This document shows, piece after piece, positions 18,021 to 27,941 of a stretch of DNA of 64,000 bases. Where the stretch lies: the NCBI RefSeq assembly GCF_002001015.1, contig NZ_MUNO01000016.1, positions 1-64,000 on the forward strand, written 5' to 3'. The notes under the pieces are model-generated. The model was not told the DNA's origin, ran no database searches, and saw only the letters and a list, made by a program, of their open reading frames with translations. The position numbers and the translations under genes were made by a program. Position 1 is the first letter of the stretch; every line of letters starts with the position of its first letter. Source of the stretch: Polaromonas sp. A23. GTDB taxonomy: Bacteria; Pseudomonadota; Gammaproteobacteria; Burkholderiales; Burkholderiaceae_C.

Positions 18021-20257
18021 ACGCCTGGCTTGGCGCGCTGCACCCGCAAGACCGGCGTGGTGCGCTTGACGCTGCGCATGACGGCTGCCAGATGGATGCG
18101 GTCACGCACCAGCACATCGAAGCGCAAATCAGTGGCATCCTGCGCCGGGTCCTGCCCCATGTCCACATGCGTGATGTCTGCCTCTGCACTTGCCAGGGCA
18201 GAAGCAACTTTGGCCAGCACACCTTTGGCGTTGGACACGGTGACCAGCAAGCCAGCTTCAAAGGTTCGCGTGGGTTCGTCCGACCAGTCGACCGCAATAA
18301 ACCGCTCACTGTCGCGTTGCTGCAGTTTTTTGGCAACGGTACAGTCTTCGGCGTGTACCACCAGGCCTTCGCCGCGGCCCAGGTAGCCGACGATGCTGTC
18401 GCCGGGAATGGGGCGGCAGCAGGTCGCGAACTTCACCGAGGCGCCTTCGCTGCCGTCCAGCACCAGAGCTCCCTGGGAAATCGATTCGTGCGCCGTGTAG
18501 CGCTCGCGGCTCATGAGCAGCGGGTCCGGTTTTTTGCCGGTTTCAGCGAGCAGGGTGACGATGCGTTTGGCGACCATGCTGGCAATGCGCTTGCCAAGCC
18601 CGATGTCGGTCAGCAGGTCCGCTCTTGAGCGATTGCCTGAAAAACGCAATATTCTTTCCCAGGTTGCGTGGTTCAGGCTGTCGTCGTCGGGCAGGCGCTC
18701 TATGCCTTCTGCCCTGAGGGCCTGCGCCAGCATCTTTTCACCAAGCTCCTGGGATTCGGTCAGCGCCATGGTCTTGAGGTGATGGCGTATTTTTGATCGG
18801 GCTTTGCCGGTGCGGACAAAACCAAGCCAGGCTGGGTTGGGGCTGGATACAGACGCGGTAATGATTTCGATCACGTCTCCATTGCGCAGTTCAGAACGCA
18901 GGGGAACCTGCTCGCCGTTGACTTTGGCGGCCACGGCACGGTGCCCCACGTCACTGTGGATGGCATAGGCAAAGTCGACGATGGTGGCGCCCCGCGGCAT
19001 GGCCATGATCTGGCTCTTCGGCGTGAACACGTAAACAGCGTCCGGGAACAGGTCGATCTTGACGTGGTCCCAGAATTCGGCGGCATCGCGGGTTTCGTGC
19101 TGGATGTCCAACAGGGATTGCAGCCACTGCGTGCCCAAGCGCTGTGATGCGTCACTTTCAGGGGCGGTGGCTTTGTAAAGCCAGTGTGCGGCAACCCCCG
19201 ATTCGGCGACGATGTGCATCGCCTCGGTGCGCATCTGGAACTCGATGTTGGTCCCAAAAGGGCCGACCAGGGTTGTATGCAGCGACTGATAGCCGTTGAT
19301 TTTGGGAATGGCGATGTAGTCCTTGAACTTTCCCGGCAGGGGTTTGTAGAGCTGGTGCAAAACACCCATCGCGGTGTAACACCCGGTGACGCTTGCCACC
19401 AGGATGCGAAAGCCGTAGATATCTGTCACCTGCGCAAATGACAAGTGCTTTTCGTCCATCTTGCGGTAGATGGAGTACAGCGCTTTTTCGCGTCCGTAGA
19501 TATGGACCTGGATGCCGGCGCTCGCAAAAGCGGTCTCCACTTCAGTCTGAACGCGCTTGATCACGTCGCGTCTGCGGCCGCGGGCCCTTGCCAGGGCTTT
19601 GGTTAGCGTGAGATAGCGCCACGGATACAGGTGCTGGAACGCAAGATCCTGCAACTCGCGGTAGGTTGCGTTCAGGCCAAGGCGGTGCGCAATAGGCGCA
19701 TAAATGTCCAGGGTTTCGCGCGAAATGCGCGTCCATTTGTTGCGCGGAACGTCGCCGAGGGTGCGCATGTTGTGGCTGCGGTCTGCCAGCTTGATCAGGA
19801 TGACACGAACATCACGCGCCATCGCCAGCAGCATCTTGCGAAACGATTCCGCCTGGTTTTCCTCGCGCGTGTTGAACTCCAGCTTTTCAAGCTTGGTCAG
19901 CCCATCAACCAGTTCGGCCACGGGCGCGCCGAAGCGCTCAATCAGCTCGGGCTTGGTGACACCGCAGTCTTCTATCGCATCGTGCAGCAGCGCGGCCATC
20001 AAGGCCTGGGCATCAAGCTTCCATTCGGCGCATTGCTGGGCCACGGCAATGGGGTGAGTGATGTAGGGCAGGCCGCCGTTGCGTATCTGGCCCAGGTGCG
20101 CCTCGTCGGCAAACCGGTAGGCCCGCCGGACATTGTCGACATCCTCCACGCTCATGTAGTCCAGCTTGGCGGTGAGCGCAGCAAAACTCGCCGCGGCAGC
20201 GTTGGCGGCCGCGGGGGTTGACTTGGCGTTTGCGATGGGAAAATCCAGGGCGCTCAT
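18017..20257 (-). CDS. spoT: Bifunctional (p)ppGpp synthetase/hydrolase
   Basis: Controls the stringent-response alarmone. The 746-residue protein has an N-terminal HD hydrolase domain with intact His92-Asp93 (LLHDAIEDCG), a synthetase domain with KALYSIYRKM and DIYGFRILV, then a TGS domain (VYVFTPKSQIMAMPRGAT), a helical region and a C-terminal ACT domain. The intact HD site argues for SpoT rather than a monofunctional RelA. It lies downstream of rpoZ on the same strand with a hairpin terminator between them. The N-terminus has an Ala-rich stretch. Confidence 0.95.
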   Translation of the reverse strand: MSALDFPIANAKSTPAAANAAAASFAALTAKLDYMSVEDVDNVRRAYRFADEAHLGQIRNGGLPYITHPIAVAQQCAEWKLDAQALMAALLHDAIEDCGVTKPELIERFGAPVAELVDGLTKLEKLEFNTREENQAESFRKMLLAMARDVRVILIKLADRSHNMRTLGDVPRNKWTRISRETLDIYAPIAHRLGLNATYRELQDLAFQHLYPWRYLTLTKALARARGRRRDVIKRVQTEVETAFASAGIQVHIYGREKALYSIYRKMDEKHLSFAQVTDIYGFRILVASVTGCYTAMGVLHQLYKPLPGKFKDYIAIPKINGYQSLHTTLVGPFGTNIEFQMRTEAMHIVAESGVAAHWLYKATAPESDASQRLGTQWLQSLLDIQHETRDAAEFWDHVKIDLFPDAVYVFTPKSQIMAMPRGATIVDFAYAIHSDVGHRAVAAKVNGEQVPLRSELRNGDVIEIITASVSSPNPAWLGFVRTGKARSKIRHHLKTMALTESQELGEKMLAQALRAEGIERLPDDDSLNHATWERILRFSGNRSRADLLTDIGLGKRIASMVAKRIVTLLAETGKKPDPLLMSRERYTAHESISQGALVLDGSEGASVKFATCCRPIPGDSIVGYLGRGEGLVVHAEDCTVAKKLQQRDSERFIAVDWSDEPTRTFEAGLLVTVSNAKGVLAKVASALASAEADITHVDMGQDPAQDATDLRFDVLVRDRIHLAAVMRSVKRTTPVLRVQRAKPGV

Positions 20258-20323
20258 GCCTTAAATGTATCGCGGTGCCGGTAAAACATGCAAAAAGCGG
20301 TCTTTAGGACGGTTTTTACCAAC

Positions 20324-20351
20324 AAAAAAGCACCGCGTGCGGTGCTTTTTT
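20324..20351 (-). terminator. Hairpin terminator between rpoZ and spoT
   Basis: An 11-bp stem (20324-20334 with 20341-20351) whose arms are A-rich on one side and T-rich on the other, so it can work in either direction. It would end rpoZ transcription before spoT. Confidence 0.75.
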
Positions 20352-20368
20352 ATGAGCTGGCCGGTGAC

Positions 20369-20572
20369 TCAGCCGGGGACTTTTTTGAGCATTTCCAGGC
20401 CGATTTTGCCTTCAGCAATTTCACGCAGGGCGGTTACGCCTGGCTTGTTTTTGCTTTCGATCTTAGGCGCGTGACCCTGGCTGAGCATGCGAGCGCGATA
20501 GGTTGCAGCCAGAACGAGCTGAAACCGGTTGGGGATTTTTTCCAGGCAGTCTTCAACAGTAATGCGGGCCAT
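20369..20572 (-). CDS. rpoZ: RNA polymerase omega subunit
   Basis: Small subunit that stabilises RNA polymerase. The 67-residue protein begins [20 protein letters not shown], with the AATYRAR segment and the conserved [15 protein letters not shown]. Its length is at the short end for the family, as usual in betaproteobacteria. It is between gmk and spoT, the conserved gene order. Confidence 0.96.
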   Translation of the reverse strand: MARITVEDCLEKIPNRFQLVLAATYRARMLSQGHAPKIESKNKPGVTALREIAEGKIGLEMLKKVPG

Positions 20573-20613
20573 GATGATCTCCGGGTTAGAAGGTAGGGGA
20601 ACGATGCAGCGGG

Positions 20614-21234
20614 TTAGGCAATATGCAGAGCCTTGAAGGTCTCGGCACGGGCACGTCGTTGGGCTGCAAACTTGAGCCGCTGGGCGTGAACAATGGTTTT
20701 GAGGTCAAAAACCGCCCGCTCAAATAACTCGTTGATTATAACGAAGTCGAATTCCTGAGCCTGGGCCATCTCTATGGCGGCATTTTTCAACCTTAATTCG
20801 ATGATTTCCGGGGCGTCCTCGCCACGGCGCTCCAGCCGCGAGCGGAGTTCTTCCCAGCTGGGGGGCAGGATGAAAATCAACACCGCGTTGCTGAAAATGC
20901 GCTTGATATTGATGGCCCCTTGAAAGTCGATCTCCAGAATCACGTCGGCGCCGGTCGCCACCCGCTCCTCAATGGTCTGGCGCGAAGTGCCATAACGCTG
21001 GCCGTGCACATGAGCCCATTCCAGGAAGGAGTCGCGCAAGACCATGCCGTCGAACTCTTCGGGTGAAATGAAGAAGTATTCACGGCCGTGCTTTTCCTGC
21101 CCGCGGGGGGGGCGTGTGGTGTGCGAAACCGCGGGCTGGACCCGCGCATCAAGCTCCATCAAGGCCTTGACCAGGCTTGATTTTCCGGCTCCGCTGGGTG
21201 CGGCAACAACAAACAGGTTTCCGGGGTAGTCCAT
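20614..21234 (-). CDS. gmk: Guanylate kinase
   Basis: Phosphorylates GMP to GDP. The 206-residue protein has P-loop GAGKSSLV near residue 15, the GMP-binding [10 protein letters not shown] and [10 protein letters not shown] segments, and the lid region [17 protein letters not shown]. Downstream of yicC and upstream of rpoZ on the same strand. Confidence 0.97.
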   Translation of the reverse strand: MDYPGNLFVVAAPSGAGKSSLVKALMELDARVQPAVSHTTRPPRGQEKHGREYFFISPEEFDGMVLRDSFLEWAHVHGQRYGTSRQTIEERVATGADVILEIDFQGAINIKRIFSNAVLIFILPPSWEELRSRLERRGEDAPEIIELRLKNAAIEMAQAQEFDFVIINELFERAVFDLKTIVHAQRLKFAAQRRARAETFKALHIA

Positions 21235-21281
21235 GGCGGCAGGTTCTTGAGGGTTGGGGTTGATTCGTGGGCCGACAGGGT

Positions 21282-22199
21282 CTACTCGATGTTCTGAACC
21301 TGTTCGCGGATTTGCTCGATCAGCACTTTCATGTCCACCGAGACATGGGTAAGTTCCAGCGAACCCGATTTGGATCCCAGTGTGTTGGCCTCGCGGTGCA
21401 GTTCCTGGATCAGGAAATCCAGCCGTTTGCCCAATTCACCGCCGCCAGCCAGCAAGCGGTCGATCTCGTCCAGATGCGAGGAAAGCCGCGTGATTTCTTC
21501 GGCTACATCAATACGTATCGCAAAAGAGGTGGCTTCCGTCAGCGCCCGGTCTTGCGCCGCTTCGGGCAGGGTACTGCCCCCTCCCAACGCCATGGCTTCC
21601 TTCCAGCGCTCCATGAAGCGGACTTTTTGCTGCTCAACCAGCTTGGGCACCATCGGCACGGCCGAGGCTGCCAACGTGCGCAGTTGGGCCGTACGGTCGA
21701 GCAGCATTTGCGCCAGTCTTTCGCCTTCGCGTTCCCGCGCGGCCATCAGCTCTTTCAGGGCCTTTTTTGCAAGCTTCAAGAGCTCATCGCTGTAGTCGTG
21801 CACCGTTTTGTCTTCTCCTGCCGCCATGCGCAGAATGTCGGCCACGCTGAGCGCGGTTGCCCCTGGAAGCCAGGACCTGACGGTGTCTTCCATGGACCCC
21901 AGCCGCTGCAGCGTGGACGTGGCCGGTGCGCGCAGGTTGCTGCCAATGTTGCTTTCCAGCGAAACGCGCATTTCAATCTTGCCGCGCTTGAGCTTGCCCG
22001 TCAGCAACTCCCGGAGTGCTGGCTCTGTCTGGCGCAGTTCATCGGGCAGCCGGAAGGTCAGATCCAGAAAACGGCTGTTGACCGAGCGTATTTCCACCCC
22101 CAGTCGGGCGTTGGCGTCCGTGCCGGTATCCGTTTCCTGAGTATTTCGCACAGGTGTGGATTGAACGGCTGCATAGCCAGTCATGCTGTAAACTGACAT
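21282..22199 (-). CDS. YicC/YloC-family endoribonuclease
   Basis: The 305-residue protein begins [13 protein letters not shown] and has the typical [17 protein letters not shown] segment and the C-terminal [21 protein letters not shown] signature of YicC. Family members have been shown to cleave RNA. It heads the yicC-gmk-rpoZ-spoT group and is divergent from the Ser/Thr kinase gene across 66 bp. Confidence 0.93.
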   Translation of the reverse strand: MSVYSMTGYAAVQSTPVRNTQETDTGTDANARLGVEIRSVNSRFLDLTFRLPDELRQTEPALRELLTGKLKRGKIEMRVSLESNIGSNLRAPATSTLQRLGSMEDTVRSWLPGATALSVADILRMAAGEDKTVHDYSDELLKLAKKALKELMAAREREGERLAQMLLDRTAQLRTLAASAVPMVPKLVEQQKVRFMERWKEAMALGGGSTLPEAAQDRALTEATSFAIRIDVAEEITRLSSHLDEIDRLLAGGGELGKRLDFLIQELHREANTLGSKSGSLELTHVSVDMKVLIEQIREQVQNIE

Positions 22200-22265
22200 T
22201 TAGTTATACGCTTTTCGTAGAGAAACAGGACTTGGTGATCCCGTCACCTTGCTTAATCCCAAATT

Positions 22266-23273
22266 ATGTCAAAGGTCAAGCCCGCACCGCTTCCACCCGA
22301 TACCGTCATTGGCGGCTATCGCGTGGTGCGCAAGCTGTCGGCTGGCGGGTTTGGGGTAGTTTACTTGGCTGTTGACAACGAGGGCCAGCAGGTTGCCATC
22401 AAGGAATACCTGCCGTCCTCTCTGGCCAGCCGCCCACCGGGTGAATTGCTGCCCCAGGTGCAGCCCGAAAAGCTCTCCCTTTACCGTCTTGGCCTGAAGA
22501 GTTTCTTCGAGGAGGGCCGTTCGCTGGCCCAGATCTCGCACGCGTCCGTGGTGAGTGTGCTGAACTTCTTCCGCGAAAACGAAACCGTCTACATGGTGAT
22601 GAACTACCTGGAGGGCGGCACCCTGCAGGACTTCATCATCACCGCACGGGAGCTCAAAAAGCAGAAAGTGTTCCGCGAGTCGACCATCCGTTCGCTGTTT
22701 GACGAAATCCTGCGCGGTTTGCGCATCGTGCACCAGCACAAAATGCTGCACCTGGACATCAAGCCCGCCAACATTTTTGTGACCGACGACAACAAGGCCG
22801 TGATGATCGACTTTGGCGCCGCTCGCGAGGTGCTGAGCAAAGAGGGCAACTTCATCCGCCCCATGTACACCCCCGGGTTTGCCGCGCCGGAAATGTACCG
22901 CCGGGATTCGTCGATGGGCCCGTGGACCGACATCTATGCAATCGGTGCCTGCATTTACGCGACCATGCAGGGTTATCCGCCCAATGATGCGCCGCAGCGC
23001 CTTGAAAAAGACCGTCTGTCGCTTGCACTCTCCCGCTTACGCGGCGTGTATTCGGACAACCTCATTGAAGTGGTTGAATGGTGCATGTCGCTCGATCCGC
23101 TGTCGCGGCCGCAGTCGGTCTTTGCCTTGCAGAAAGAACTCAGCCGCGAGGGTGAGCGGCGGTATACCAAACTGACCGTCGGCGAAAAAATGCGGCTGCA
23201 GTTTGACAACATGGTGTCAGACACCAAGAAAACCGCGCGCAAGGCCACCGGCTTCGCGACAAAATTCAAATGA
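22266..23273 (+). CDS. Serine/threonine protein kinase (Hanks type)
   Basis: A 335-residue cytosolic kinase. It has a glycine loop SAGGFGVVY (about 26-33), ATP-binding Lys46, catalytic Asp164 in HLDIKPAN, the DFG Asp182 in IDFGAAR, and an APE-like AAPEMY. No transmembrane or PASTA domain is present; the C-terminal tail (about 285-335) is basic. Its stop overlaps the ATG of the PP2C phosphatase gene, forming a reversible phosphorylation pair. Targets cannot be told from sequence. Confidence 0.93.
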   Translation: MSKVKPAPLPPDTVIGGYRVVRKLSAGGFGVVYLAVDNEGQQVAIKEYLPSSLASRPPGELLPQVQPEKLSLYRLGLKSFFEEGRSLAQISHASVVSVLNFFRENETVYMVMNYLEGGTLQDFIITARELKKQKVFRESTIRSLFDEILRGLRIVHQHKMLHLDIKPANIFVTDDNKAVMIDFGAAREVLSKEGNFIRPMYTPGFAAPEMYRRDSSMGPWTDIYAIGACIYATMQGYPPNDAPQRLEKDRLSLALSRLRGVYSDNLIEVVEWCMSLDPLSRPQSVFALQKELSREGERRYTKLTVGEKMRLQFDNMVSDTKKTARKATGFATKFK

Positions 23274-24172
23274 AATTCTCAGTCTTCCAGGTCAGCCGCA
23301 AGGGGGGCCGCGAAAAAAACGAAGACCGCATGGGGTATTCCTACACCCGTGAATCAGGCCTGTTTGTGTTGGCCGACGGCATGGGTGGCCACCCCGAAGG
23401 CGAGGTGGCGGCCCAGCTGGCATTGCAGACTATTTCGGCGCTTTATCAAAAGGAAGCGCGTCCTCTGGTGCGGGACACGACCGAATTCCTCTCGTCCTCC
23501 CTGATGGCGGCACACCACCAGATCATCCGTTATGCCAGTGAAAAAGGCATGCTCGACACACCACGCACCACGCTGGTAGCTGCCATATTGCAAGGCACGG
23601 GTGCGACCTGGGTTCACTGCGGCGACTCGCGCCTCTATGTAGTGCGCGACGGCGAACTGCTGACCCGCACACGCGATCACTCCTACCTGGAGCAGCAAAA
23701 CGCCGGCATCATCAAGCTGGAGCGCCTGAACCGCAACATCCTGTTCACCTGCCTGGGCTCCCCTTCCAAGCCGGTGTTTGACATCACCGGCCCGGTGGTT
23801 TTGCAACAGGGCGACAAATTGATGCTTTGCTCCGACGGCTTGTGGGGCTCCCTGACCGACGCCGAAATTGTTCGGCACATGTCCGGTAGCGGCGTGTCCG
23901 ACGCCGTGCCTGACATGGTCGAGCATGCGTTGCGCAACGGCGGTGAGCACAGCGACAACGTCACCGTGTTGGCCATGGAGTGGGAAACGCCCGATGCTTT
24001 CGAGTCAACGCGCGGCATTTCTACCGACAGCATCATGGACGGTGGTTTTGCATCAACCATCCAGGCCGGCGTGCTTGACTCCGGCATCGAAGACCTTGAC
24101 GACGCGGCGATTGAGCGCTCCATTGCCGAGATCAACGAGGCGATTCGCCGTTCCGCTGCAAAAAAGGCCTGA
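23270..24172 (+). CDS. PP2C-type protein phosphatase
   Basis: A 300-residue metal-dependent Ser/Thr phosphatase with N-terminal REKNEDRMGY, the metal-binding ADGMGGHPEGEVAA motif, the GDSRLYVVRDGEL block, and LCSDGLWGSLTD. ATGA overlap with the upstream kinase gene implies co-translation and opposing activities on shared targets. The C-terminal ~50 residues are outside the core fold. rph follows about 100 bp downstream. Confidence 0.93.
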   Translation: MKFSVFQVSRKGGREKNEDRMGYSYTRESGLFVLADGMGGHPEGEVAAQLALQTISALYQKEARPLVRDTTEFLSSSLMAAHHQIIRYASEKGMLDTPRTTLVAAILQGTGATWVHCGDSRLYVVRDGELLTRTRDHSYLEQQNAGIIKLERLNRNILFTCLGSPSKPVFDITGPVVLQQGDKLMLCSDGLWGSLTDAEIVRHMSGSGVSDAVPDMVEHALRNGGEHSDNVTVLAMEWETPDAFESTRGISTDSIMDGGFASTIQAGVLDSGIEDLDDAAIERSIAEINEAIRRSAAKKA

Positions 24173-24274
24173 GTTCCGGGCAAGCCCTGGCTGCAGGCGT
24201 GCCTGACTCCTGACACTTCCACTTTCCGTTATTTCTCGCATCCTCCGGCGTGCCATCGCCAGAAAGCCCCAACC

Positions 24275-25000
24275 ATGAGTTTCTCCAGAACCAGCGCCCG
24301 CGCGGCCGATCAATTGCGTCCGGTGCGCATCACCCGCGCCTATACCGCGTACGCCGAAGGCTCTGTACTGATCGAGTTCGGCGCAACGAAGGTACTGTGT
24401 ACCGCCTCCGTGGAAGAAAAAGTCCCCGGCCATAAAAAAGGCAGCGGCGAGGGCTGGGTCACGGCCGAATACGGCATGCTGCCGCGTGCCACCCACACCC
24501 GCAGCGACCGCGAGGCGGCACGCGGCAAGCAGAGCGGGCGCACGCAAGAAATCCAGCGGCTGATTGGCCGGTCAATGCGTGCGGTGTTTGACCTGAAAAA
24601 ACTGGGGGAACGCACCATTCACCTTGACTGCGATGTGATTCAGGCTGACGGCGGCACGCGCACGGCCAGCATCACTGGCGCTTTCGTTGCGGCGCAGGAC
24701 GCTGTGAACAAGCTGCTCGCTGAAGGAAAGCTCAAAGAGACCCCGATCACCGGTCACGTGGCCGCTATTTCGGTTGGCATTGTCCAGGGCACGCCTTTGC
24801 TGGACCTCGAATACATCGAAGATGTGAGCTGCGACACCGACATGAATGTCGTGATGACCGGAGCGGGCCACTATGTCGAAGTGCAGGGAACGGCTGAAGG
24901 CGCTGCATTTTCCCGCAAGGAAATGGACGCCTTGCTGCTACTGGCCGAAAAAGGCATCAGCGAACTGGTCGCCCTGCAGCAGCATTCGCTCCTGAATTAA
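24275..25000 (+). CDS. rph: Ribonuclease PH
   Basis: Phosphorolytic 3' exonuclease that trims tRNA ends. The 241-residue protein has [10 protein letters not shown] near the start, [15 protein letters not shown], the phosphate-binding [17 protein letters not shown] and [15 protein letters not shown]. Full length, unlike the truncated E. coli K-12 copy. rdgB follows after a dispersed repeat. Confidence 0.97.
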   Translation: MSFSRTSARAADQLRPVRITRAYTAYAEGSVLIEFGATKVLCTASVEEKVPGHKKGSGEGWVTAEYGMLPRATHTRSDREAARGKQSGRTQEIQRLIGRSMRAVFDLKKLGERTIHLDCDVIQADGGTRTASITGAFVAAQDAVNKLLAEGKLKETPITGHVAAISVGIVQGTPLLDLEYIEDVSCDTDMNVVMTGAGHYVEVQGTAEGAAFSRKEMDALLLLAEKGISELVALQQHSLLN

Positions 25001-25048
25001 TAGCTACTTGCGCCCGTATTCATTGGGCTAGAGGCACTTTTTGCTCAT
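24994..25048 (+). repeat. Dispersed repeat copy between rph and rdgB
   Basis: Plus orientation. A TTAATAGCT head, TGCGCCCGTATT core and GGGCTAGAGGCACTTTT tail. It begins at the rph stop and runs into the rdgB start codon, so it also forms the rdgB leader; no clear Shine-Dalgarno box replaces it. Confidence 0.75.
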
Positions 25049-25646
25049 GAAAATCGTTCTGGCGTCGAATAATCCCGGCAAACTGGCCGAGCTGCAGGCC
25101 ATGCTGGCTCCCTTGGATGTGGTGCTGGTGAATCAGGCCGCGCTGGGCATTCCTGAAGCCGAAGAGCCCTTCCGCACCTTTGTCGAAAACGCCCTGGCCA
25201 AGGCGCGTCATGCGTCAAGGCTGAGTGGTTTGCCGGCGCTGGCCGACGATGCCGGTTTGTGTGTGGATGCCTTTGGCGGCCTGCCGGGCGTGGACACGGC
25301 TTTCTACGCCACGCAGTTTGGCTACGCCAAAGGCGACGACAACAATGTTCGGGCGCTGCTCGAACAGATGGCCGACGTCGACCAGCGCCGTGCCGCGATG
25401 GTCAGTACGCTGGTGGCTGTGCGTTCTGCCGACGACCCCGAGCCCCTGATTTCCGTAGGTCGTGTGACAGGCGAGATTGCCCGTGAACCGGCCGGCAGTA
25501 ATGGTTTCGGTTTTGATCCGGTCATGTTCATTCCGGCCTTTGGCAAGACTTTTGCGCAGTTGCCGGTTGTGGTCAAAAACGCCAACAGCCACCGCGGCAT
25601 GGCGACGCGGCAGATGATGGACCTGATGCGCGAGCGCTGGTTGTGA
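25047..25646 (+). CDS. rdgB: Non-canonical purine NTP pyrophosphatase (RdgB/HAM1)
   Basis: Hydrolyses dITP and XTP to keep them out of DNA. The 199-residue protein begins MKIVLASNNPGKLAEL and has the LADDAGLCVDAFGGLPGV and GSNGFGFDPVMFIP signatures. The ATG at 25047 is preferred to a TTG two codons upstream. hemW starts 7 bases after its stop. Confidence 0.95.
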   Translation: MKIVLASNNPGKLAELQAMLAPLDVVLVNQAALGIPEAEEPFRTFVENALAKARHASRLSGLPALADDAGLCVDAFGGLPGVDTAFYATQFGYAKGDDNNVRALLEQMADVDQRRAAMVSTLVAVRSADDPEPLISVGRVTGEIAREPAGSNGFGFDPVMFIPAFGKTFAQLPVVVKNANSHRGMATRQMMDLMRERWL

Positions 25647-25653
25647 GTCTGAA

Positions 25654-26889
25654 ATGACTTTCCCGATTCCCGTCGTTAGCTCGTCGCCGGAGCAGGGCGC
25701 TCCGATCAGGGACGTCCAGCACTACATGCGGGACGGCACGCTCCAACTGAGCGCCTTGCCCCCCTTGTCGCTTTACGTGCACCTACCCTGGTGCCTCAAG
25801 AAATGCCCGTACTGCGACTTCAACTCGCATGAGGCGCACGGCGAGCTGCCCGAGCAGCGCTACCTTGACGCGTTGATGGCCGACCTGGAAGCCTCGCTGC
25901 CGCTGATCTGGGGCCGGACGGTGCACAGCATTTTTATTGGCGGCGGCACACCCAGCCTGTTCTCACCCCAGGCCATTGACCGTTTGCTGGGCGACATCCG
26001 CGCGCGCTTGCGGCTGGAGCCCGATTGCGAAATCACGCTCGAGGCGAATCCGGGTACGTTTGAGAAAGACCGTTTCAAGGCCTTTCGTAGCGCCGGCGTT
26101 ACGCGCCTTTCGATCGGGGTGCAAAGTTTTGACGACCAGCATCTCAAGGCGCTCGGCCGCGTGCACGACCGCGCCCAAGCCATTGCGGCGGTGGAAGAAG
26201 CCGCGCAGGCTTTCGACACTTTCAATCTCGACATCATGTATGCGCTGCCGGGCCAGACGCTGGACAACCTGGAGCACGACATGCGCCAGGCGCTTGCCTT
26301 TCAGCCGCCGCACATCTCGATTTATCACCTGACCGTGGAGCCCAACACCTACTTCGCCAAGTACCCGCCGGTTTTGCCGGAAGACGACGACGCTTATGCC
26401 ATGCTGGACCGAATCACCGAACTAACCGGCCTTGCGGGCATGGACCGCTACGAAATTTCGGCCTACGCCAAACCCGGTCACCGCTGCCAGCACAACCTCA
26501 ACTACTGGAAGTTTGGAGACTACCTGGGCATAGGCGCTGGAGCCCACAGCAAGCTCAGTTTTGCGCACCGCGTGGTGCGGCAGGTGCGTTTTCGTGAGCC
26601 GAAGCTGTACATGGACAAAGCCCTGGCCGGTACCCCGGTGGCGCAAGACAACGAGGTCAGCCGTGCCGACCTGCCTTTTGAATTCATGCTCAACGCCCTG
26701 CGCTTGCGCGAGGGCTTCAAGCTGCAGGACTTTTCAGAAAAAACCGGACTGCCCATCACAGCGATCCAGGCCGGCCTGGACGAGGCCGAGCGCAAGGGCC
26801 TGATCGAGCGTGACTTTGCCCACGTCAGGCCGACGGAGCGCGGCTTTGATTTTCTGAACGATCTGCAGGCGCTGTTTCTTGCTGGTTGA
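25654..26889 (+). CDS. hemW: Radical SAM heme chaperone HemW
   Basis: Formerly annotated as oxygen-independent coproporphyrinogen oxidase; inserts heme into respiratory enzymes. The 411-residue protein has the radical-SAM cluster Cys47, Cys51, Cys54 (CLKKCPYC), FIGGGTPSL and a GVQSFDDQHLKALGR segment, and lacks the extra N-terminal cysteine of HemN. The last ~27 codons are duplicated at 27843-27925, beyond the next gene, so the present C-terminus may be a recombined one. Confidence 0.94.
   Translation: MTFPIPVVSSSPEQGAPIRDVQHYMRDGTLQLSALPPLSLYVHLPWCLKKCPYCDFNSHEAHGELPEQRYLDALMADLEASLPLIWGRTVHSIFIGGGTPSLFSPQAIDRLLGDIRARLRLEPDCEITLEANPGTFEKDRFKAFRSAGVTRLSIGVQSFDDQHLKALGRVHDRAQAIAAVEEAAQAFDTFNLDIMYALPGQTLDNLEHDMRQALAFQPPHISIYHLTVEPNTYFAKYPPVLPEDDDAYAMLDRITELTGLAGMDRYEISAYAKPGHRCQHNLNYWKFGDYLGIGAGAHSKLSFAHRVVRQVRFREPKLYMDKALAGTPVAQDNEVSRADLPFEFMLNALRLREGFKLQDFSEKTGLPITAIQAGLDEAERKGLIERDFAHVRPTERGFDFLNDLQALFLAG
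26809..26889 (+). repeat. hemW 3' end, left copy of an ~80-bp direct repeat
   Basis: Codons for VRPTERGFDFLNDLQALFLAG and the stop. A near copy (roughly 85-90% by eye, with a 27-base exact core region) lies at 27843-27925 and flanks the J-like gene. Confidence 0.8.
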
Positions 26890-27050
26890 AGCGCCGAAAT
26901 GCGTTGAGAAAGGTGCAGCTGTGGGCAGGAGCCTCTCCAGGCCAATATCACTTAGCCGCAGACCTCGATCGAAACGTAACAAGGTGTTAACATGCTCGAA
27001 TATCTAAATAAGAGCAGCAAAGCTGCAAGATTGCCGAAGGGGGAAATCCG

Positions 27051-27773
27051 ATGAAGTCTTGCTACGTCATTTTGGGGGTGCCTGGTAACGCCAGCGATGA
27101 GGAGATAGATGAGGCCTTCAAAAAGGCATCGGCTCATTACTCCAAAGAGCGCCTGGTCGAAGATCCTGAGGCTGCCAAGCGCCTTGGAGCTATCCGGGAC
27201 GCGTACAAAATCTTGTCCAATGCTGAGATGCGCGAAGCTCATGACCGCAAATTGAGCGCTGCCAGCAAGCCGTTGGCGCCTCGGCCCCGTGTCGTGATTG
27301 AAGCCGAGCCTTCACGCACAAATACGCTGTTCGTTGTTCTGGCACTTGTTGTTGTCGCGATGTTTGCCATCGGCGGATATATGAGCTATTCGCGGGACCA
27401 AACCCGTAAAGCGCTCGCTGCGCAAGAACTGGCCCAGAAGAAGCTGGAAGCAGAAGAAGCTGCCCAGGCTCAGGCCCTGCAGGCAACGCAGGACGCTGCC
27501 CGGCTACGAGCCCAGGCGGATGCCGAGAGACAGGATCGACAGTTCAGGGCCGAGGCGACTAATAGCGTCAGAGTTGCTGCCAATGCTGACATGCAGCAGC
27601 AGGCCCTGACAGCACGACTTCAGGACAATGAAAGAAGAGAGAAGGACCGGGCCGAAGCTGCTGCGCAACGTTCTGAGCAGCAGAAGGTCAATGAGTCACG
27701 GCAACGAGTGGCCAGAGATAAACAGGCTATTCGGGATCTTTGTCAAATGCAATATGGCAGATCGAACTGCTAG
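27051..27773 (+). CDS. J-domain-like membrane protein
   Basis: A 240-residue protein with GAAGGGGGAAA ahead of the ATG. Residues 1-65 read as a DnaJ-like fold (CYVILGVPGNASDEEIDEAFKKAS...RDAYKILSNAEMREAHD) but the HPD tripeptide needed to stimulate DnaK is missing; YSKER stands in that loop. One transmembrane helix (about 95-115) is followed by a long Ala/Glu/Gln-rich coiled coil (about 120-225) and a short Cys-containing end. Bracketed by two copies of the hemW 3' end, so probably a recent insertion. Role unknown; a non-canonical J-like anchor is an inference. Confidence 0.75.
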   Translation: MKSCYVILGVPGNASDEEIDEAFKKASAHYSKERLVEDPEAAKRLGAIRDAYKILSNAEMREAHDRKLSAASKPLAPRPRVVIEAEPSRTNTLFVVLALVVVAMFAIGGYMSYSRDQTRKALAAQELAQKKLEAEEAAQAQALQATQDAARLRAQADAERQDRQFRAEATNSVRVAANADMQQQALTARLQDNERREKDRAEAAAQRSEQQKVNESRQRVARDKQAIRDLCQMQYGRSNC

Positions 27774-27842
27774 CCTTTCCTCGGTTTGAATCGCCGACTG
27801 GCATGCGCTACTTCGCAGACACATTCCTCGAATGCTGCTTGA

Positions 27843-27925
27843 TAGCGTGATTGCGCCCGTGTCAGGCCGACAGAGCGCGGCTTTGATTTTCTGAACGATT
27901 TGCAGACCCTGTTTCTGCCCGAATA
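27843..27925 (+). repeat. Orphan copy of the hemW 3' end
   Basis: In frame it would read VRPTERGFDFLNDLQTLFLPE followed by TAA, without the rest of hemW. It is likely either the original hemW tail displaced by the inserted J-like gene, or a tail brought in with it. Confidence 0.8.
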
Positions 27926-27941
27926 ACGGGCCAGGAGCCGC

